Positions 9,377 to 18,978 of a stretch of DNA of 64,000 nt are shown in pieces (within the stretch, counting starts at the first letter, position 1; each line of letters begins with the position of its first letter). The notes below the pieces were generated by a model that saw only the letters and a program-made list of their open reading frames with translations, had not been told where the DNA came from and made no database searches. The translations under genes were made by a program, and so were the position numbers. This DNA is from Rhynchopus sp. YZ270_cl-10 (Eukaryota; Euglenozoa; Diplonemea; Diplonemida; Diplonemidae), in contig OZ037876.1 in the NCBI GenBank assembly GCA_964035575.1, positions 186,001 through 250,000 of the forward strand, in the 5' to 3' direction.

Positions 9377-11227
9377 CTAGCAATGTCCGTGGAGGAGGTC
9401 GTAGCTGTGGCGGGTCGCTTTGTCGGCAAGAATAGTGTATGCGTGGGAGATGGCCTTGAAGCGTACCTCTGCTGCACTGCGCTGTTCGGTGGAAGCGTTC
9501 GACCATTTGTCTGGATGCCAGAGGAGCGCGAGCTTTCTGTAGTGCGCTTTGAGCGCACTTTGCGTGTCGCGCGGTGCGGCCCCAAGCAGGCTGTACAGAC
9601 AGACGTGCCCTTCGAGCGTGCTGTCACGCTCAGCACGGTACGCCCTCTCGCGCTCCTCCCGCTCAGCTTCGGAGGCTTTGATGTGCTTCCCTAGGTTCAG
9701 CTCCGACAGCAGGTCTTCTGCAGCGGGGTTCACCCGACCCTTCGCCAAAGCCTCCTCGCAGCAGCGGATGCCAGTATCAACGTCGCCTGTGGCTTGGTAC
9801 GCCTTCGCCAGGTTGGTCAGCCACCGTCCTATGAGAGGATTCGCAGGGTCACGTGAACAGGCATCACGATAGTCCGCAATCGCATCGGAAAACAACCGTG
9901 ACGACATCAACGTTGCAGCACGCAGGGCCAACGTCGATGCCCGAAGCCGTTCGTTCCCATGGCTAGCACCGAGGAGCTGTGTGTAAATATCGCGCGCCTG
10001 GGTGTAGCACTTCCGTGAGCAAAGGAGCGTGGCCTGTGAACGGAGTTCCTCGAAGACCTCGATGGAGCGGAGCAGCTCGACGGCGGGTGCGTGCGAGCGG
10101 AGTTGGATGACCTTTTGGAGGATCTGCTTTGCTGTGCCGAGGCTGAGGCAGTCCTGTGCAGTGAAGAAGATGCATTGCGCCTTCAAAAAGAGCAGCTCAA
10201 TGTCTTCAGGGTACTCCAGCAGCAGACGTGCAATGTCGCCTGAGGCAGACTGTGCATCGATTCGTATCAACACCGCCATTTTCATTCGCTGAAACGGAAG
10301 CTCTGCAGCAATGACTGCCGGCATCTGCGACAGGCTACGCAGTGCCGCAGCGTAGTTCTCTGCACGGCAGAACCTTACATACTGCTCGTTGCACTGCAGC
10401 ACTGTCCCCAACACACCACCCCCATCTGGGTGCCGCTTCAAAATATTTTCCGACGATCGAAAATCACCCATAATAAGGTACGCCCTGGCCTGCAGGAGGT
10501 CTGCCTTCTGGTGCGGTTCTGGCCCGCTCGCTTTTCTGCAATATTTAATGCACAACGGATACGCCCCTGACATGTACTGACACACTGCGCTGTTGTAGTG
10601 GCAAGCCGACACTGTGCTGGCTTCCCCTGCGCAGTCGGCGGCAAGGAGACTGTACTTCAGCGCTGCCTCGGCGAAGTTGCGTTTCATAAACATTTCATGC
10701 GCAACGTTGCGCTGCTTCAGTGCAGAGACACCATAGCGGCAGGCATCAATGCGCACCTCGTCAACAGTCAGCACCAGGGGAGGTGCTGACGGCGCAGCCT
10801 CTGGCACATCAGCGGACGGTGCGTCATCCACATCCGCATCGTCAGAGAAGCGGAAGCCTGTCCTCTGTGGGGTGCCTTTGGTAGGGGACAGCCGCTGTGC
10901 CCATGCTGCAGCCTCGTCGTGTGAGTGGTCAGAGTCGTGGTTGCTGTCCTCTGTGGGAAGATGTCGTGTGCGTCTGTGCGGGACGGTCTCGAGGATCGAG
11001 GTGAGCTCTTGTTCTTCTTGTTTGCGTTGCTGCCATGCTGCGCATGCGGCGGACCAGACAGCGCCCTCAAGCTCCAAGCGTGCGGCAGCTGAGGCAGAAG
11101 CAGAGGCAGAGGAGGCAGCAGCAGTAGAAGCAGGGGACTCCTTCTTGTTGCGCCCACGCTTGCTCATGCGCACAGCAGCCGCACCCGACCCCACAGCACG
11201 CTGCGGGCGGGCCCGCGTCTTCTTCAT
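9377..11227 (-). CDS. TPR-DnaJ co-chaperone (DNAJC3/DNAJC7-like layout)
   Basis: A single exon encodes 616 residues. The N-terminal 110 residues are basic, then Ala-rich and acidic (disordered). Residues about 150-530 are helical with tetratricopeptide-like repeats (for example ALKYSLLAADCAGEAS and ACHYNSAVCQYMSGAYPLC). Residues about 545-616 are a J-domain with HYRKLALLWHPDKW, whose HPD triad stimulates Hsp70 ATPase. TPRs followed by a C-terminal J-domain is the layout of DNAJC3 and DNAJC7, which hand clients to Hsp70/Hsp90. There is no signal peptide, so cytosol or nucleus is likelier than ER. The ATG at 11227 (MKKTRARPQ) follows a long CT tract ending CACTTCCAG; two very short upstream ATGs (3-7 codons) lie between the tract and this start. 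Confidence 0.9.
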   Translation of the reverse strand: MKKTRARPQRAVGSGAAAVRMSKRGRNKKESPASTAAASSASASASAAARLELEGAVWSAACAAWQQRKQEEQELTSILETVPHRRTRHLPTEDSNHDSDHSHDEAAAWAQRLSPTKGTPQRTGFRFSDDADVDDAPSADVPEAAPSAPPLVLTVDEVRIDACRYGVSALKQRNVAHEMFMKRNFAEAALKYSLLAADCAGEASTVSACHYNSAVCQYMSGAYPLCIKYCRKASGPEPHQKADLLQARAYLIMGDFRSSENILKRHPDGGGVLGTVLQCNEQYVRFCRAENYAAALRSLSQMPAVIAAELPFQRMKMAVLIRIDAQSASGDIARLLLEYPEDIELLFLKAQCIFFTAQDCLSLGTAKQILQKVIQLRSHAPAVELLRSIEVFEELRSQATLLCSRKCYTQARDIYTQLLGASHGNERLRASTLALRAATLMSSRLFSDAIADYRDACSRDPANPLIGRWLTNLAKAYQATGDVDTGIRCCEEALAKGRVNPAAEDLLSELNLGKHIKASEAEREERERAYRAERDSTLEGHVCLYSLLGAAPRDTQSALKAHYRKLALLWHPDKWSNASTEQRSAAEVRFKAISHAYTILADKATRHSYDLLHGHC

Positions 11228-11846
11228 ATTATCGAAACGGTTCGCGCACCATAGCGGAAACTTATGTTCTGCGCATATCCGTTGTGTATTGTCTGGAAGT
11301 GAAAGTACAGACAGATGGGGAAAGGGGAAAGAGGAGGAGGGAAGAGAAAAGGGAAGAGGGAAGGGTGGTTTGCTTGTATCGTTGGAAAAATCGTAGGCTG
11401 CGACGCCACTGCAATCCCGTCGCAAGGGGTAATATAAAAAGGGTGTGAAAGTTTTTATTTGCCAGTGACTGGTTGTATCACGGCGGAACGGGGGAAGACA
11501 CAAAAAAATTTTCGTTGAAAAAGAGAAAAAGATGGTGTGGGTACGTGTGTGCACTGCACACAGTGATCCAAGGCACCTTTTAGTCTCACTCATTACGAAC
11601 TAATAATATAAAGCTACGTTACTGGGTAACGTTGTTCACGAGTTGAACACACATAGGGGAGTGAAGGGAAAAACGAATTGGGGAGGGGGGAGTAAAAAAA
11701 ATATTAAACCAGCCCAAACCTCTTGTGCTTAGTCCTAAAACAATATGATGCTGACGCTACGAGATGTACGCACACCGACAATAGTGGTTGTGAACGAAGG
11801 CTCCATTCTGGGTGGCATCAGCATCCGAACACACGTTTACCCATGT
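11228..11846. other. Spacer with acceptor tract and one stem-loop module C trace
   Basis: Near 11290-11350 the minus strand carries the long pyrimidine tract of the TPR-DnaJ gene. Around 11711-11739 is a degenerate copy of module C (CCTCTTGTGCTTAGTCCT). The remainder is AT-rich with no gene. Confidence 0.45.
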
Positions 11847-13661
11847 TTACTGGTCGCACACCTGTGGGGCAATGCACTTGCACTTCCCGTTCTCGATCTT
11901 GGCCACGAACGGCGTCACAGGGAGCTTCGAAATGGATCCCTTGAGGGGGCAGGAGGAGAGTGGGCAGGAGCCAGATGTCGGGGGGTGCAGGCCACAGCAG
12001 CCGTTGTAGCCCTGCATCCAGGCATAGCGCACGCCGAACACCTTTCCTTCGTATCCGGTCACGTCTGCCACAATGGATGCAGTCCCGCTGGCCTCAACGT
12101 TCACCATGGGCCACGTGTCCAGGCTGTCAAAGACAGACGACGTGAAGGGGTGTGGCACAGCCTTGCCGCTCCCGTCGTCGTTGCACACACTGTTGTCGCG
12201 CGAGGTGCCTGCCGCCGTCTGCAGGCAGAAGAGTGTCTCGTTCGTGAGGATCTGCACGTAGCTCGCGTTCGTCGGCTTGTAGTACGTGTCCACCAGCATG
12301 CTGTCCTTCCCAAGAAGCGTCGAGTTGAAGGTGATGGTCAGCTTGCTCCCCTCAAGGGTGCACCCGGAGAGCACGGGTCCGCTCACCTGCACATCGGGCG
12401 CGTCGTACACCTGTCCGTAGGCAGCCTGTGCAAGGCGCTCGCCAAGGGGCTTCTTCACACGCGGGTGGATGCCGCCCATGTAGAAGTTCGTCAGCGCAAC
12501 GGAGTTGTCGTAGCCCTCGCAGCCGTGGCAGACTGGGTTGCTGTAGTTCATAGGATCGCAGTGCACCCTGTAGCAGGTGATGTTGCCCCACGGGTCCTCC
12601 AGGTCAAAGGCGTGGGCAAGGAACGAGTTCGGCATCGCAGGGTTGGGCAGCACCCCGTAGCTCGCAGTCTGCGCGAAGTACATACCACCCATGTCGGGGT
12701 GGCCCTCACCGCCGCTCGGGGCAAGGGTCACAAGACCGAAGGGCGCAAGCGGGTCGGTCGTGCCCGGCTCCTGGCTGAAGAGCGCACGCCACTCGGCAAG
12801 CATCGCAGGCACAGCGCATGCGTACCCCCTCTTCTGTGCGGAGTTCCCGAACACGGTGCCCATGTTGTTCTCACCCTGGTACCACAGGAAGCCCTTCAGC
12901 GAAGTCTGTGCGAACGGCAGCACACGCGACTCGTAGTAGGACCCGCTGCTTGCGCTCATCGGCACGTCTGCACACGTCGCTGTCGTTGCGTTCGATGTCC
13001 ACTGCTGCACAGTGGAGCCACCCCACGCCGTGTTGATGAGACCGATTGGGGGTGCCTTGTCGCCAAGCATGTCTGTGAGGCTCTCTGCGAAGTAGTAGCA
13101 TGCTGCAGAGAAGCCAAAGAAGAGCGCCTCGTTGGTGCGTGTGTTGTTCAGCATAGTTGCGTTCAGCACTGTCATCCAGTCGAACTCCGGGTTCATGTTG
13201 CTGTACAGCCCGTGGAGGCGGATGTTGCTGTACTTGCCTGCACGGATCGCGTCGTGCGAGATGTTGCGCGACATTGTGTAGTGCAGCGAGAGTGCCATGT
13301 TCGACTGTCCGCTGCAGTACCACACGTCACCGAAGGTCACGTCGCTGATCGCAATCGTGTTCGTCCCGTTCGTGGAGCACCCCGTGCACGTCACGGTCAC
13401 TGTGTAGTCGCCACCTGCCGCAGCAGGCTTCAGGTACGCCACCCACTGGTCACCAGTGACAGTCCCTGTGACCTGGTACGTCGCACCCCCACTCACTGCC
13501 GCAGTGACGGTTGGCGTCGAGGCCCCTGGGGTGAGCGTGCCGTACACAGAAGACTTCGCGGGTGACTGCTGCAGCACCATGTGGTCCTGCACGTGGGGCG
13601 AGAACTGGATGTCACATGCAGCCTGCGCAAGCAGGGCTGCGAACGCCACGTATGTGCGCAT
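11847..13661 (-). CDS. Secreted sialate O-acetylesterase-like protein
   Basis: A single exon encodes 604 residues with a cleavable signal peptide (MRTYVAFAALLAQAACD). The body matches the SASA/SGNH esterase layout of sialate O-acetylesterases: GDVWYCSGQSNM near 111-122 holds the catalytic Ser block, TAWGGSTVQQW is the Gly block, and GGIHPRVKKPLGERLA carries the block with the catalytic His. Many Cys and N-glycosylation sequons (NIS, NAT, NNT, NTT) fit secretion. Family knowledge predicts removal of O-acetyl esters from sialic acids or related acetylated sugars; the real substrate is unknown. The ATG lies 13 nt after CCACGCAG, preceded by a pyrimidine-rich tract. A 606-codon frame on the opposite strand is a composition shadow. 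Confidence 0.9.
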   Translation of the reverse strand: MRTYVAFAALLAQAACDIQFSPHVQDHMVLQQSPAKSSVYGTLTPGASTPTVTAAVSGGATYQVTGTVTGDQWVAYLKPAAAGGDYTVTVTCTGCSTNGTNTIAISDVTFGDVWYCSGQSNMALSLHYTMSRNISHDAIRAGKYSNIRLHGLYSNMNPEFDWMTVLNATMLNNTRTNEALFFGFSAACYYFAESLTDMLGDKAPPIGLINTAWGGSTVQQWTSNATTATCADVPMSASSGSYYESRVLPFAQTSLKGFLWYQGENNMGTVFGNSAQKRGYACAVPAMLAEWRALFSQEPGTTDPLAPFGLVTLAPSGGEGHPDMGGMYFAQTASYGVLPNPAMPNSFLAHAFDLEDPWGNITCYRVHCDPMNYSNPVCHGCEGYDNSVALTNFYMGGIHPRVKKPLGERLAQAAYGQVYDAPDVQVSGPVLSGCTLEGSKLTITFNSTLLGKDSMLVDTYYKPTNASYVQILTNETLFCLQTAAGTSRDNSVCNDDGSGKAVPHPFTSSVFDSLDTWPMVNVEASGTASIVADVTGYEGKVFGVRYAWMQGYNGCCGLHPPTSGSCPLSSCPLKGSISKLPVTPFVAKIENGKCKCIAPQVCDQ

Positions 13662-14045
13662 TGTTTGTTGTGGTTATCTGCGTGGCGGTGGTGGTGAGGG
13701 TGTCTTGGTTCCAGGAAAAGAGGTAAAAAGAGTCATTTATCTTTATATTCTTTTAGTCTATTTACCCCAAAAATTCAAATTCCCAAAAAAAAAAACACAC
13801 ATCCCCAGTTTGGGGACCCGCAGAAAGGGGTCCAATATGCTGACTCTAACGACAAAAAAGTGCTGGAAAAAAAAAAGGCTCCAAAAAAAAAAAAAAAACA
13901 GAAATTGAGGCACTGCTGTGGAACGCACCCATTTTCTCTGCTTTGCCCAATGTGAGATGTCCTGGTTGAGAATGGCTTCGAACGCGCAACCTTTTGCGTC
14001 AGATAATGAGTGAAGAGGGGATCATAATGAGGACAGGCGATGTTT
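13662..14045. other. Spacer with a tRNA B-box-like trace
   Basis: The region contains A runs and, on the minus strand near 13970-13998, a sequence resembling a tRNA T-arm (GCGTTCGAAGCC). It lacks a paired T stem and the rest of a cloverleaf, so I do not call a tRNA. Confidence 0.4.
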
Positions 14046-14240
14046 TTAGTCCGTTTTTCCTGCTTTAGTGTCGTAGCCGAACTTTCTTTTGTACCGCTTC
14101 ATCATCGGGTCGTTGTCCATCGCAAGACCAGCTCCTGCGAATCTGTTCATAACACCAAGCCACAAGGCACCAATAATGATGCTAATCAACAACACACCAA
14201 TCGCACCCCAAATGTGGCTCTCGTCCTCATGCTTCACCAT
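14046..14240 (-). CDS. 64-residue single-pass membrane protein
   Basis: A small ORF of 64 codons reads MVKHEDESHIWGAIGVLL and onward, with one strong membrane span at about residues 11-33 and a basic, Tyr/Lys-rich C-terminal tail of about 30 residues. The ATG at 14240 is preceded by a C/A-rich tract with a possible AG acceptor (CCAATGCAG) about 15 nt upstream, which would remove the out-of-frame ATG in front of it. The size and layout resemble accessory subunits of mitochondrial or ER membrane complexes, but no family is recognised. A host gene fits the strand, the acceptor and the amphipathic design. Confidence 0.7.
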   Translation of the reverse strand: MVKHEDESHIWGAIGVLLISIIIGALWLGVMNRFAGAGLAMDNDPMMKRYKRKFGYDTKAGKTD

Positions 14241-14530
14241 ATTGTCTTGTATGTGCTCGACTGCATTGGATTGTGTTGTGGGGTTGTCAAGTTGTGGAAG
14301 CAAAAATGCTTTAGCTATAAAAATACAATTCGTTTTTTTCCCCTGAATACTTCATTGAGTTAGGTCCTCTATTTTCCGACACATTTCAAACAGTGCCAAA
14401 AATATTGCAGAAAAAGATCTAAAAAAAAAGAACACAATCTAAACTGTTTGATGACCGTGCAAACACATCTAAGATGCGGGCACGCGCCATCTCTAATAAC
14501 CCTTCCCCCTCCCCCTCCCCTTCCCCCATC

Positions 14531-16630
14531 TCACCTCTCCCTTGGGGCAGACTTCGCAAACATTGTGTCCAGCGGGTTCTGCTCCCATTCTATTTCGATG
14601 ACGTGCCGGCCTGCGGCTGGGTCGTGCTGTGGAGATGCGACACCTACCACACCTACGCCACCTTTAGCAGACCTGCGGTGGGTCACAGGTGATGATATGG
14701 GGTGCTGTTGTGCCTGTTGTGCGGGTACATGAGAGGCGGGCTCCACGACTGCAGCACTCTGCTGTGCATGAGCATGAGCTTGAGCCTCAGCCTCAGCCCG
14801 AAGATATATTTCACGGTCCACCTTCTCCTGCGCTGCTTGTGCCGCACGACCCAAGCGTGCCCGTCGTCGCTGCCTCTCCAAAAACTCAAGCTCCGTCGCC
14901 GATGCGTCGCCCTGCAGTCCCGCAAGCTCTGTCCTGCGGAAATGCCCACCCAGGAACTGCACCCTGCTTGGCACAGCCTCGCGCGTCGTCACAATCGGGC
15001 GCTTCACGTGTGCGGCCTTCGCTTGGTCGGTCTGCTGTGCAGAAGGGTTCGCCCTGCGCTTGTGGAAGTTGCGCGACCAAAGCTGGTTCTTGTAGCGGCA
15101 GAACATAATGATGACAAGGATGAGGGTGAACGTTGTGTACAGGGACACTGCGACGTAAGCCTTCTTGTATGTCCCGAACTGAAAAAAGAGAGGTGGTAAA
15201 TTGTAAAGGGTTGTGTTGGATAATACCTCAGTGGACATAAGTGCAAAGACAACGACAGCAAGCAGCATCGACACCAACGAGAAGACCGCAAACTTCGGGA
15301 ACCGCAGCGGCGCATTCCACACAAAGTACGTCGCAATGAGAAGGAAGAAGAGACTCACCAACACGAACAAGCAGCTCACAGCCATCATCCCGACACGTTC
15401 GCTGCGGGAGCCGAAAATGAAGTTGGCGCCATCGCAGTCAGATTGCGAGAGCAGAACACCGTAACGCACGGGGCACGTGTCGATGCACGTCGGTGCTGCT
15501 GTCTCGCCTGCAAAGAGCAGCGGCTTCACATACTCTTCAGGCGTGTTCACTGCCTCGGGTGTGACAAGGAACTGGTCGCACTCATTGATCTCTTTCCACG
15601 GCATCGTCAGCGCCACGATCATGGGCCCCCAGAACCCCATGTACACGCCCATAACAATGCGCGCCAGCAGCGGCGTGTCGGTGAAGCTCTCGAACAGCTC
15701 TGTGATTTTTGGCCGTTTGTTCCCATTCGTATCCTTGCGCCGACCGTTGACTGTGCTGAAGTATGACATCAGGTCCAGTAGTGACTGCAGCCCGACACAC
15801 GCCATGCCCGGGCCTGGAGTCAGGCCGTCTTTGTTCCAGGACAAAACATACGCAAGCACTGCACAGAAGCCTAGCACCGAGCACGTCACGATCAGAGCGG
15901 GGTAGTACTTCCGGTAGCCCTCGTCTGTGAACGAGTACACTGCACCCATGCGAGCCGTGAGGCCCATGAGCACGAGGCAGAGGGCGATGACGTGCGCAGT
16001 TTTTGCATCAAGGTCACGCCAGTTGGCAAGGTTTGTGCAGTACGCCACCTCCACGCCAGCCTCTGTGGGTGCAGGTGTGGAGAGGGCCGCTTCACGCTCC
16101 GCATCCACAAAGGCGACGACTTCGTCCAAACGGAACTTAGGTGAGCAGCACTCGTACGTCGTCCCTTCAAGGACGGTCAGTTTGTAGAGCAGACAGCCGT
16201 CCTTGCGCCAGTGGTTTGTGAAGGCGCCCAGCCCGGAGAAGAGGAAGCCTAGGGTCACGAGGGCCAGCGACATTTTGTATGAGAACGTGGCGTGCGGGTT
16301 GAAGGCGCGTTTGTCGTACGCGGCCATTGTCATGTAGTCCTCGTCGAGCTGCCCATCAATGGTGGTGCCCTCCTGCCTGCGCTGCAGATCTGCGTTGTCG
16401 GGCACGTGGTCATGCTCAATACGCTGCTTGATCGTGTGGTCTGGTGTGAACAGGTTGAACTCATCCACCGCAGAGCTCGCACTGTTGCTCGACTCTGCAG
16501 GCACAGCGACCGGGGGAGGTGTCAGCTCCCTCCCCAGAATCCCACCTGGCTTGTGCGCGTCACTGTCATCTTCCGGCACAACAGAAACACTCTGCGGCGG
16601 CTCTAAGTAATGAATTGGAGCTTTCTGCAT
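14531..16630 (-). CDS. Seven-span membrane protein with long cytosolic tails (2 exons)
   Basis: Exons 15227-16630 and 14531-15178 are separated by a 48-nt phase-0 intron (GTATTATCC to TTTTTTCAG) that is itself open in frame, so a naive ORF adds 16 false residues. The mature reading is 683 residues. Membrane spans lie near 118-140, 211-233, 243-265, 321-345, 412-437, 446-466 and 475-497. The loop between spans 1 and 2 and the loop before span 5 contain several Cys, suggesting disulfide-stabilised exposed loops. The N-terminal 115 and C-terminal 180 residues are polar and Arg/Glu/Ala-rich. Seven spans are formally compatible with a receptor, but no receptor motif is seen and the family is unknown. 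The ATG at 16630 is clear. Confidence 0.8.
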   Translation of the reverse strand: MQKAPIHYLEPPQSVSVVPEDDSDAHKPGGILGRELTPPPVAVPAESSNSASSAVDEFNLFTPDHTIKQRIEHDHVPDNADLQRRQEGTTIDGQLDEDYMTMAAYDKRAFNPHATFSYKMSLALVTLGFLFSGLGAFTNHWRKDGCLLYKLTVLEGTTYECCSPKFRLDEVVAFVDAEREAALSTPAPTEAGVEVAYCTNLANWRDLDAKTAHVIALCLVLMGLTARMGAVYSFTDEGYRKYYPALIVTCSVLGFCAVLAYVLSWNKDGLTPGPGMACVGLQSLLDLMSYFSTVNGRRKDTNGNKRPKITELFESFTDTPLLARIVMGVYMGFWGPMIVALTMPWKEINECDQFLVTPEAVNTPEEYVKPLLFAGETAAPTCIDTCPVRYGVLLSQSDCDGANFIFGSRSERVGMMAVSCLFVLVSLFFLLIATYFVWNAPLRFPKFAVFSLVSMLLAVVVFALMSTEVLSNTTLYNLPPLFFQFGTYKKAYVAVSLYTTFTLILVIIMFCRYKNQLWSRNFHKRRANPSAQQTDQAKAAHVKRPIVTTREAVPSRVQFLGGHFRRTELAGLQGDASATELEFLERQRRRARLGRAAQAAQEKVDREIYLRAEAEAQAHAHAQQSAAVVEPASHVPAQQAQQHPISSPVTHRRSAKGGVGVVGVASPQHDPAAGRHVIEIEWEQNPLDTMFAKSAPRER

Positions 16631-16803
16631 GATGTGTAAGCATCGCGCGCTTGCGCTTCTGAAAGGGGGAAATGGTTCAAAATGTCTACAACGCCTCTAG
16701 GCGAGAAAAGGGTGGGTAGGTTGTACAAACACGAAAAAGAATACCCCCAACTTTGCACCGAAACAAGAACACATGAAAGGGGGCGAGGGGACAACAGCAC
16801 CGC

Positions 16804-18279
16804 TCACAACAACGGCAGAATAGGGACCGCGTCGGATGGTATATTGTTGTTTTTGCTCCGCCGGGACCGTTTCTTTGTACGGGATGACACTGCCCGCGGG
16901 AGCTTCATGAACTTGATACGCTGGTTCCCTGCGGGCTTCACAAGCTCAGGTATGGGCTGTGAGGGGGAGGCCATGGGGTGGGGGAGGGGTGGTGGGCGCG
17001 CTGTTAAGCGCGTCGTTGTGTAACCCGGGGGGAAGGGGGGTGGGGGCTGCTGCGTCAGCGCAAACTGCTCGGGCTTGCCTTGCGACACCACCCGCATGTA
17101 TTGCCCCTTTCTGAACTGAACACTGCCCAACTCTGTTCTATGCCTGAGGGTCGTGTCGCCTAGGATGTTCATCCCTCTCGACAGAAGCCCTTCACCCACG
17201 ATGCACACCAACTTCTCCGTGGAGGGGAACGTCTTCGTTGCGTCGACCCTGCACGCACTCAGGAGCTGCCGCAGGTGGACGTGCCCTACCCCCGCCTCCT
17301 TGCTCCAACGCGCGTTGAGTTGGTCGTAACGCAGCACATTGTTCGCATACTTCTCGCCCACAGCCAGCTTCTCCCCCCAGGAGCTGTTCTTGCGCACCAT
17401 GGAGCCCGGCACCATCCGCTCCAGGAGAAGAAGCCCCGAGAAGATTTTGTCGGTTTCGTAGCTGGTCTGTCTGCCGAGGGCAAGCATGCGGGCGAGGGAG
17501 GGCATGTCGGATATCTTTTTGCCCTGCGTTGTGTCCTTCGAACGCTGTGCGACCTCCGGCACTCTGCAGCCACGTTCCTCCTTAGAGACTGCCGCAGCAA
17601 AGAGACGCTGCACACCAGACAACGTCGTGGCGTGGGAATACGACAGCAATGCACGCAGGCCGGCGGTCTCCTCGAGCACATCAACCTCACAAGAAATCGA
17701 GGCCGCACTCGTAACACTTGGCGTCCCAAGCACTCTCGGAACCACAAGGTTGTCGAGGAGGCTCCGATCTGGGGTGCTTACGTCTTCTGATATCACTTCA
17801 GATGTCACAAAGTTTATGACTGGGTCTGGAGATGGTGTCTCCGTAGGTGACGGTGTACGTTGCACCACAGTGGTGATATTCGTGTTGGTAGTGGGGCTTG
17901 GTGGTGCAGGTGGTGCAGGTGGCGAGGGTACCGGAGGCAACGGCCGCTGTGCTAGGAGTGTTGAGTCGCGTACACAGTCCATAGCCTGCATGACAGAGGA
18001 CATCTGCTTGTCAAGAGAATCCTTCATCTCTGCAAGCTCGCGGAGTCGTTTGGTGCGGCTCCGCTCGCTGCTCGGAGGGCGTGCGAGGCGGAGAAGCGGG
18101 AAGGCAAACCCTGTGCTGTTGGCTGTCGCAGGCCTCATGCCTGTCGGTCGTGGTGGAAGCGAATGTGAACGGTGCTTGTTGGGGTCCGCAATAGAAAGCA
18201 TCCCCTGTGCGGTGTGCAGTGGGTCCGGTGAGGGTGCACCTTTTGCTTCATCTTGTCCATTGTTTTCTCCTATCGCCAT
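16804..18279 (-). CDS. Protein of unknown function, 491 residues
   Basis: This is a single-exon gene whose ATG lies 5 nt after TTCACTCCCACAG, a strong acceptor-like tract. The N-terminal 230 residues are Pro/Ser/Thr-rich and probably disordered (repeated PPAP/PTP strings). Residues about 250-420 look folded, with a helical part (MPSLARMLALGRQTSYETDKI) and then a mixed part that includes RVDATKTFPSTEKLVCIVGE. The C-terminus is Pro-rich and ends in a basic RTKKRSRRSK cluster that could serve as a nuclear signal. I do not recognise a family. The strand, codon composition and acceptor context support a real gene. Confidence 0.75.
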   Translation of the reverse strand: MAIGENNGQDEAKGAPSPDPLHTAQGMLSIADPNKHRSHSLPPRPTGMRPATANSTGFAFPLLRLARPPSSERSRTKRLRELAEMKDSLDKQMSSVMQAMDCVRDSTLLAQRPLPPVPSPPAPPAPPSPTTNTNITTVVQRTPSPTETPSPDPVINFVTSEVISEDVSTPDRSLLDNLVVPRVLGTPSVTSAASISCEVDVLEETAGLRALLSYSHATTLSGVQRLFAAAVSKEERGCRVPEVAQRSKDTTQGKKISDMPSLARMLALGRQTSYETDKIFSGLLLLERMVPGSMVRKNSSWGEKLAVGEKYANNVLRYDQLNARWSKEAGVGHVHLRQLLSACRVDATKTFPSTEKLVCIVGEGLLSRGMNILGDTTLRHRTELGSVQFRKGQYMRVVSQGKPEQFALTQQPPPPFPPGYTTTRLTARPPPLPHPMASPSQPIPELVKPAGNQRIKFMKLPRAVSSRTKKRSRRSKNNNIPSDAVPILPLL

Positions 18280-18978
18280 GTGTCCTGTGGGAGTGAAGAT
18301 AAAGGGGAAGGGTGAATAGGAAGGGGAAAACGTAGAGGTGGTTAATGGAGCAGGGGTGACAGGGTCCCCTCTTACCGGACCAATGACACCTCACCGGTTG
18401 ACGAGTTAGTGGGGACAAGGAACGCAGATATGAGGACAGCCCTAACGAGGCCAGCTGCAGAAAGCAGCAATCAGGGAATTCTTTTATGAAACGGGGCTGT
18501 TCAATCACGCAGCCACAAAGCCGCCTCAAAGCCCGCTCCCAAACGTAAGGCAGGTCGCCCCTCGAACAAATCCTTGCCCCCTCCGGCGAACCAACCGACC
18601 CTGTCCGGGGTCTTGCAAAGCCGCAAGAGGAAGTTCGACGACGTGGACGGTGCTGAAGATGAAGATGAATCCTAAGACTTCATTGAACGTCTCTTTTACC
18701 GACGCAATTCGCCACAGTGCGTACCTTGGTGACTCGAACTCAGATGGACGGTCATGCGGATACCGGGAACTTCATGTTGCTCAGAGCTTGTTCCCCATCC
18801 ATCCATCCATCCGTCCATACGATGGAAATGGAAGACTTTGCCAACTGGGTTCATACAAAATACACTTCTATTTCGTGGAATGTTTCAAAGAACGTCAAAC
18901 AAAAGAATCAAAGTAAGGGAGGAGAGGACTTTCTTTTTCTGTTACTACGTACTGCTAAAATAACACGAACCAACAGGA
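18280..18978. other. Spacer with a plus-strand coding remnant
   Basis: The region contains the acceptor tract of the gene ending at 18279, the orphan plus-strand fragment described separately, a short CCAT repeat near 18798-18818, and no complete gene. Confidence 0.45.
18523..18675 (+). pseudogene. Orphan C-terminal coding fragment with AT-hook-like motif
   Basis: On the plus strand, directly after a CACGCAG that could be a splice acceptor, about 50 codons read as a basic/acidic nuclear tail. It contains KRKAGRPSNKS, an AT-hook-like GRP core; a Gln-initiated QPTLSGVLQ; SRKRKFDD, resembling a nuclear localisation signal; and the acidic end AEDEDES followed by a stop. No upstream exon is apparent and the strand opposes every host gene here. 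It is most likely the tail of a broken transposed gene or transposase. It could be a real last exon whose gene is disrupted; I cannot tell. Confidence 0.4.

Noticed and set aside
11745-13565. A 606-codon open frame on the plus strand
   Set aside because: It is antisense to the sialate O-acetylesterase-like gene. Such long antisense frames follow from GC-rich third positions; its product is His/Arg/Val-rich and lacks any domain.
13968-13998. tRNA-like T-arm (GCGTTCGAAGCC) on the minus strand
   Set aside because: The flanking bases do not form a T stem, the upstream sequence does not give a D-arm, and the anticodon stem has a mismatch. A degraded tRNA-derived fragment is possible but not a gene.
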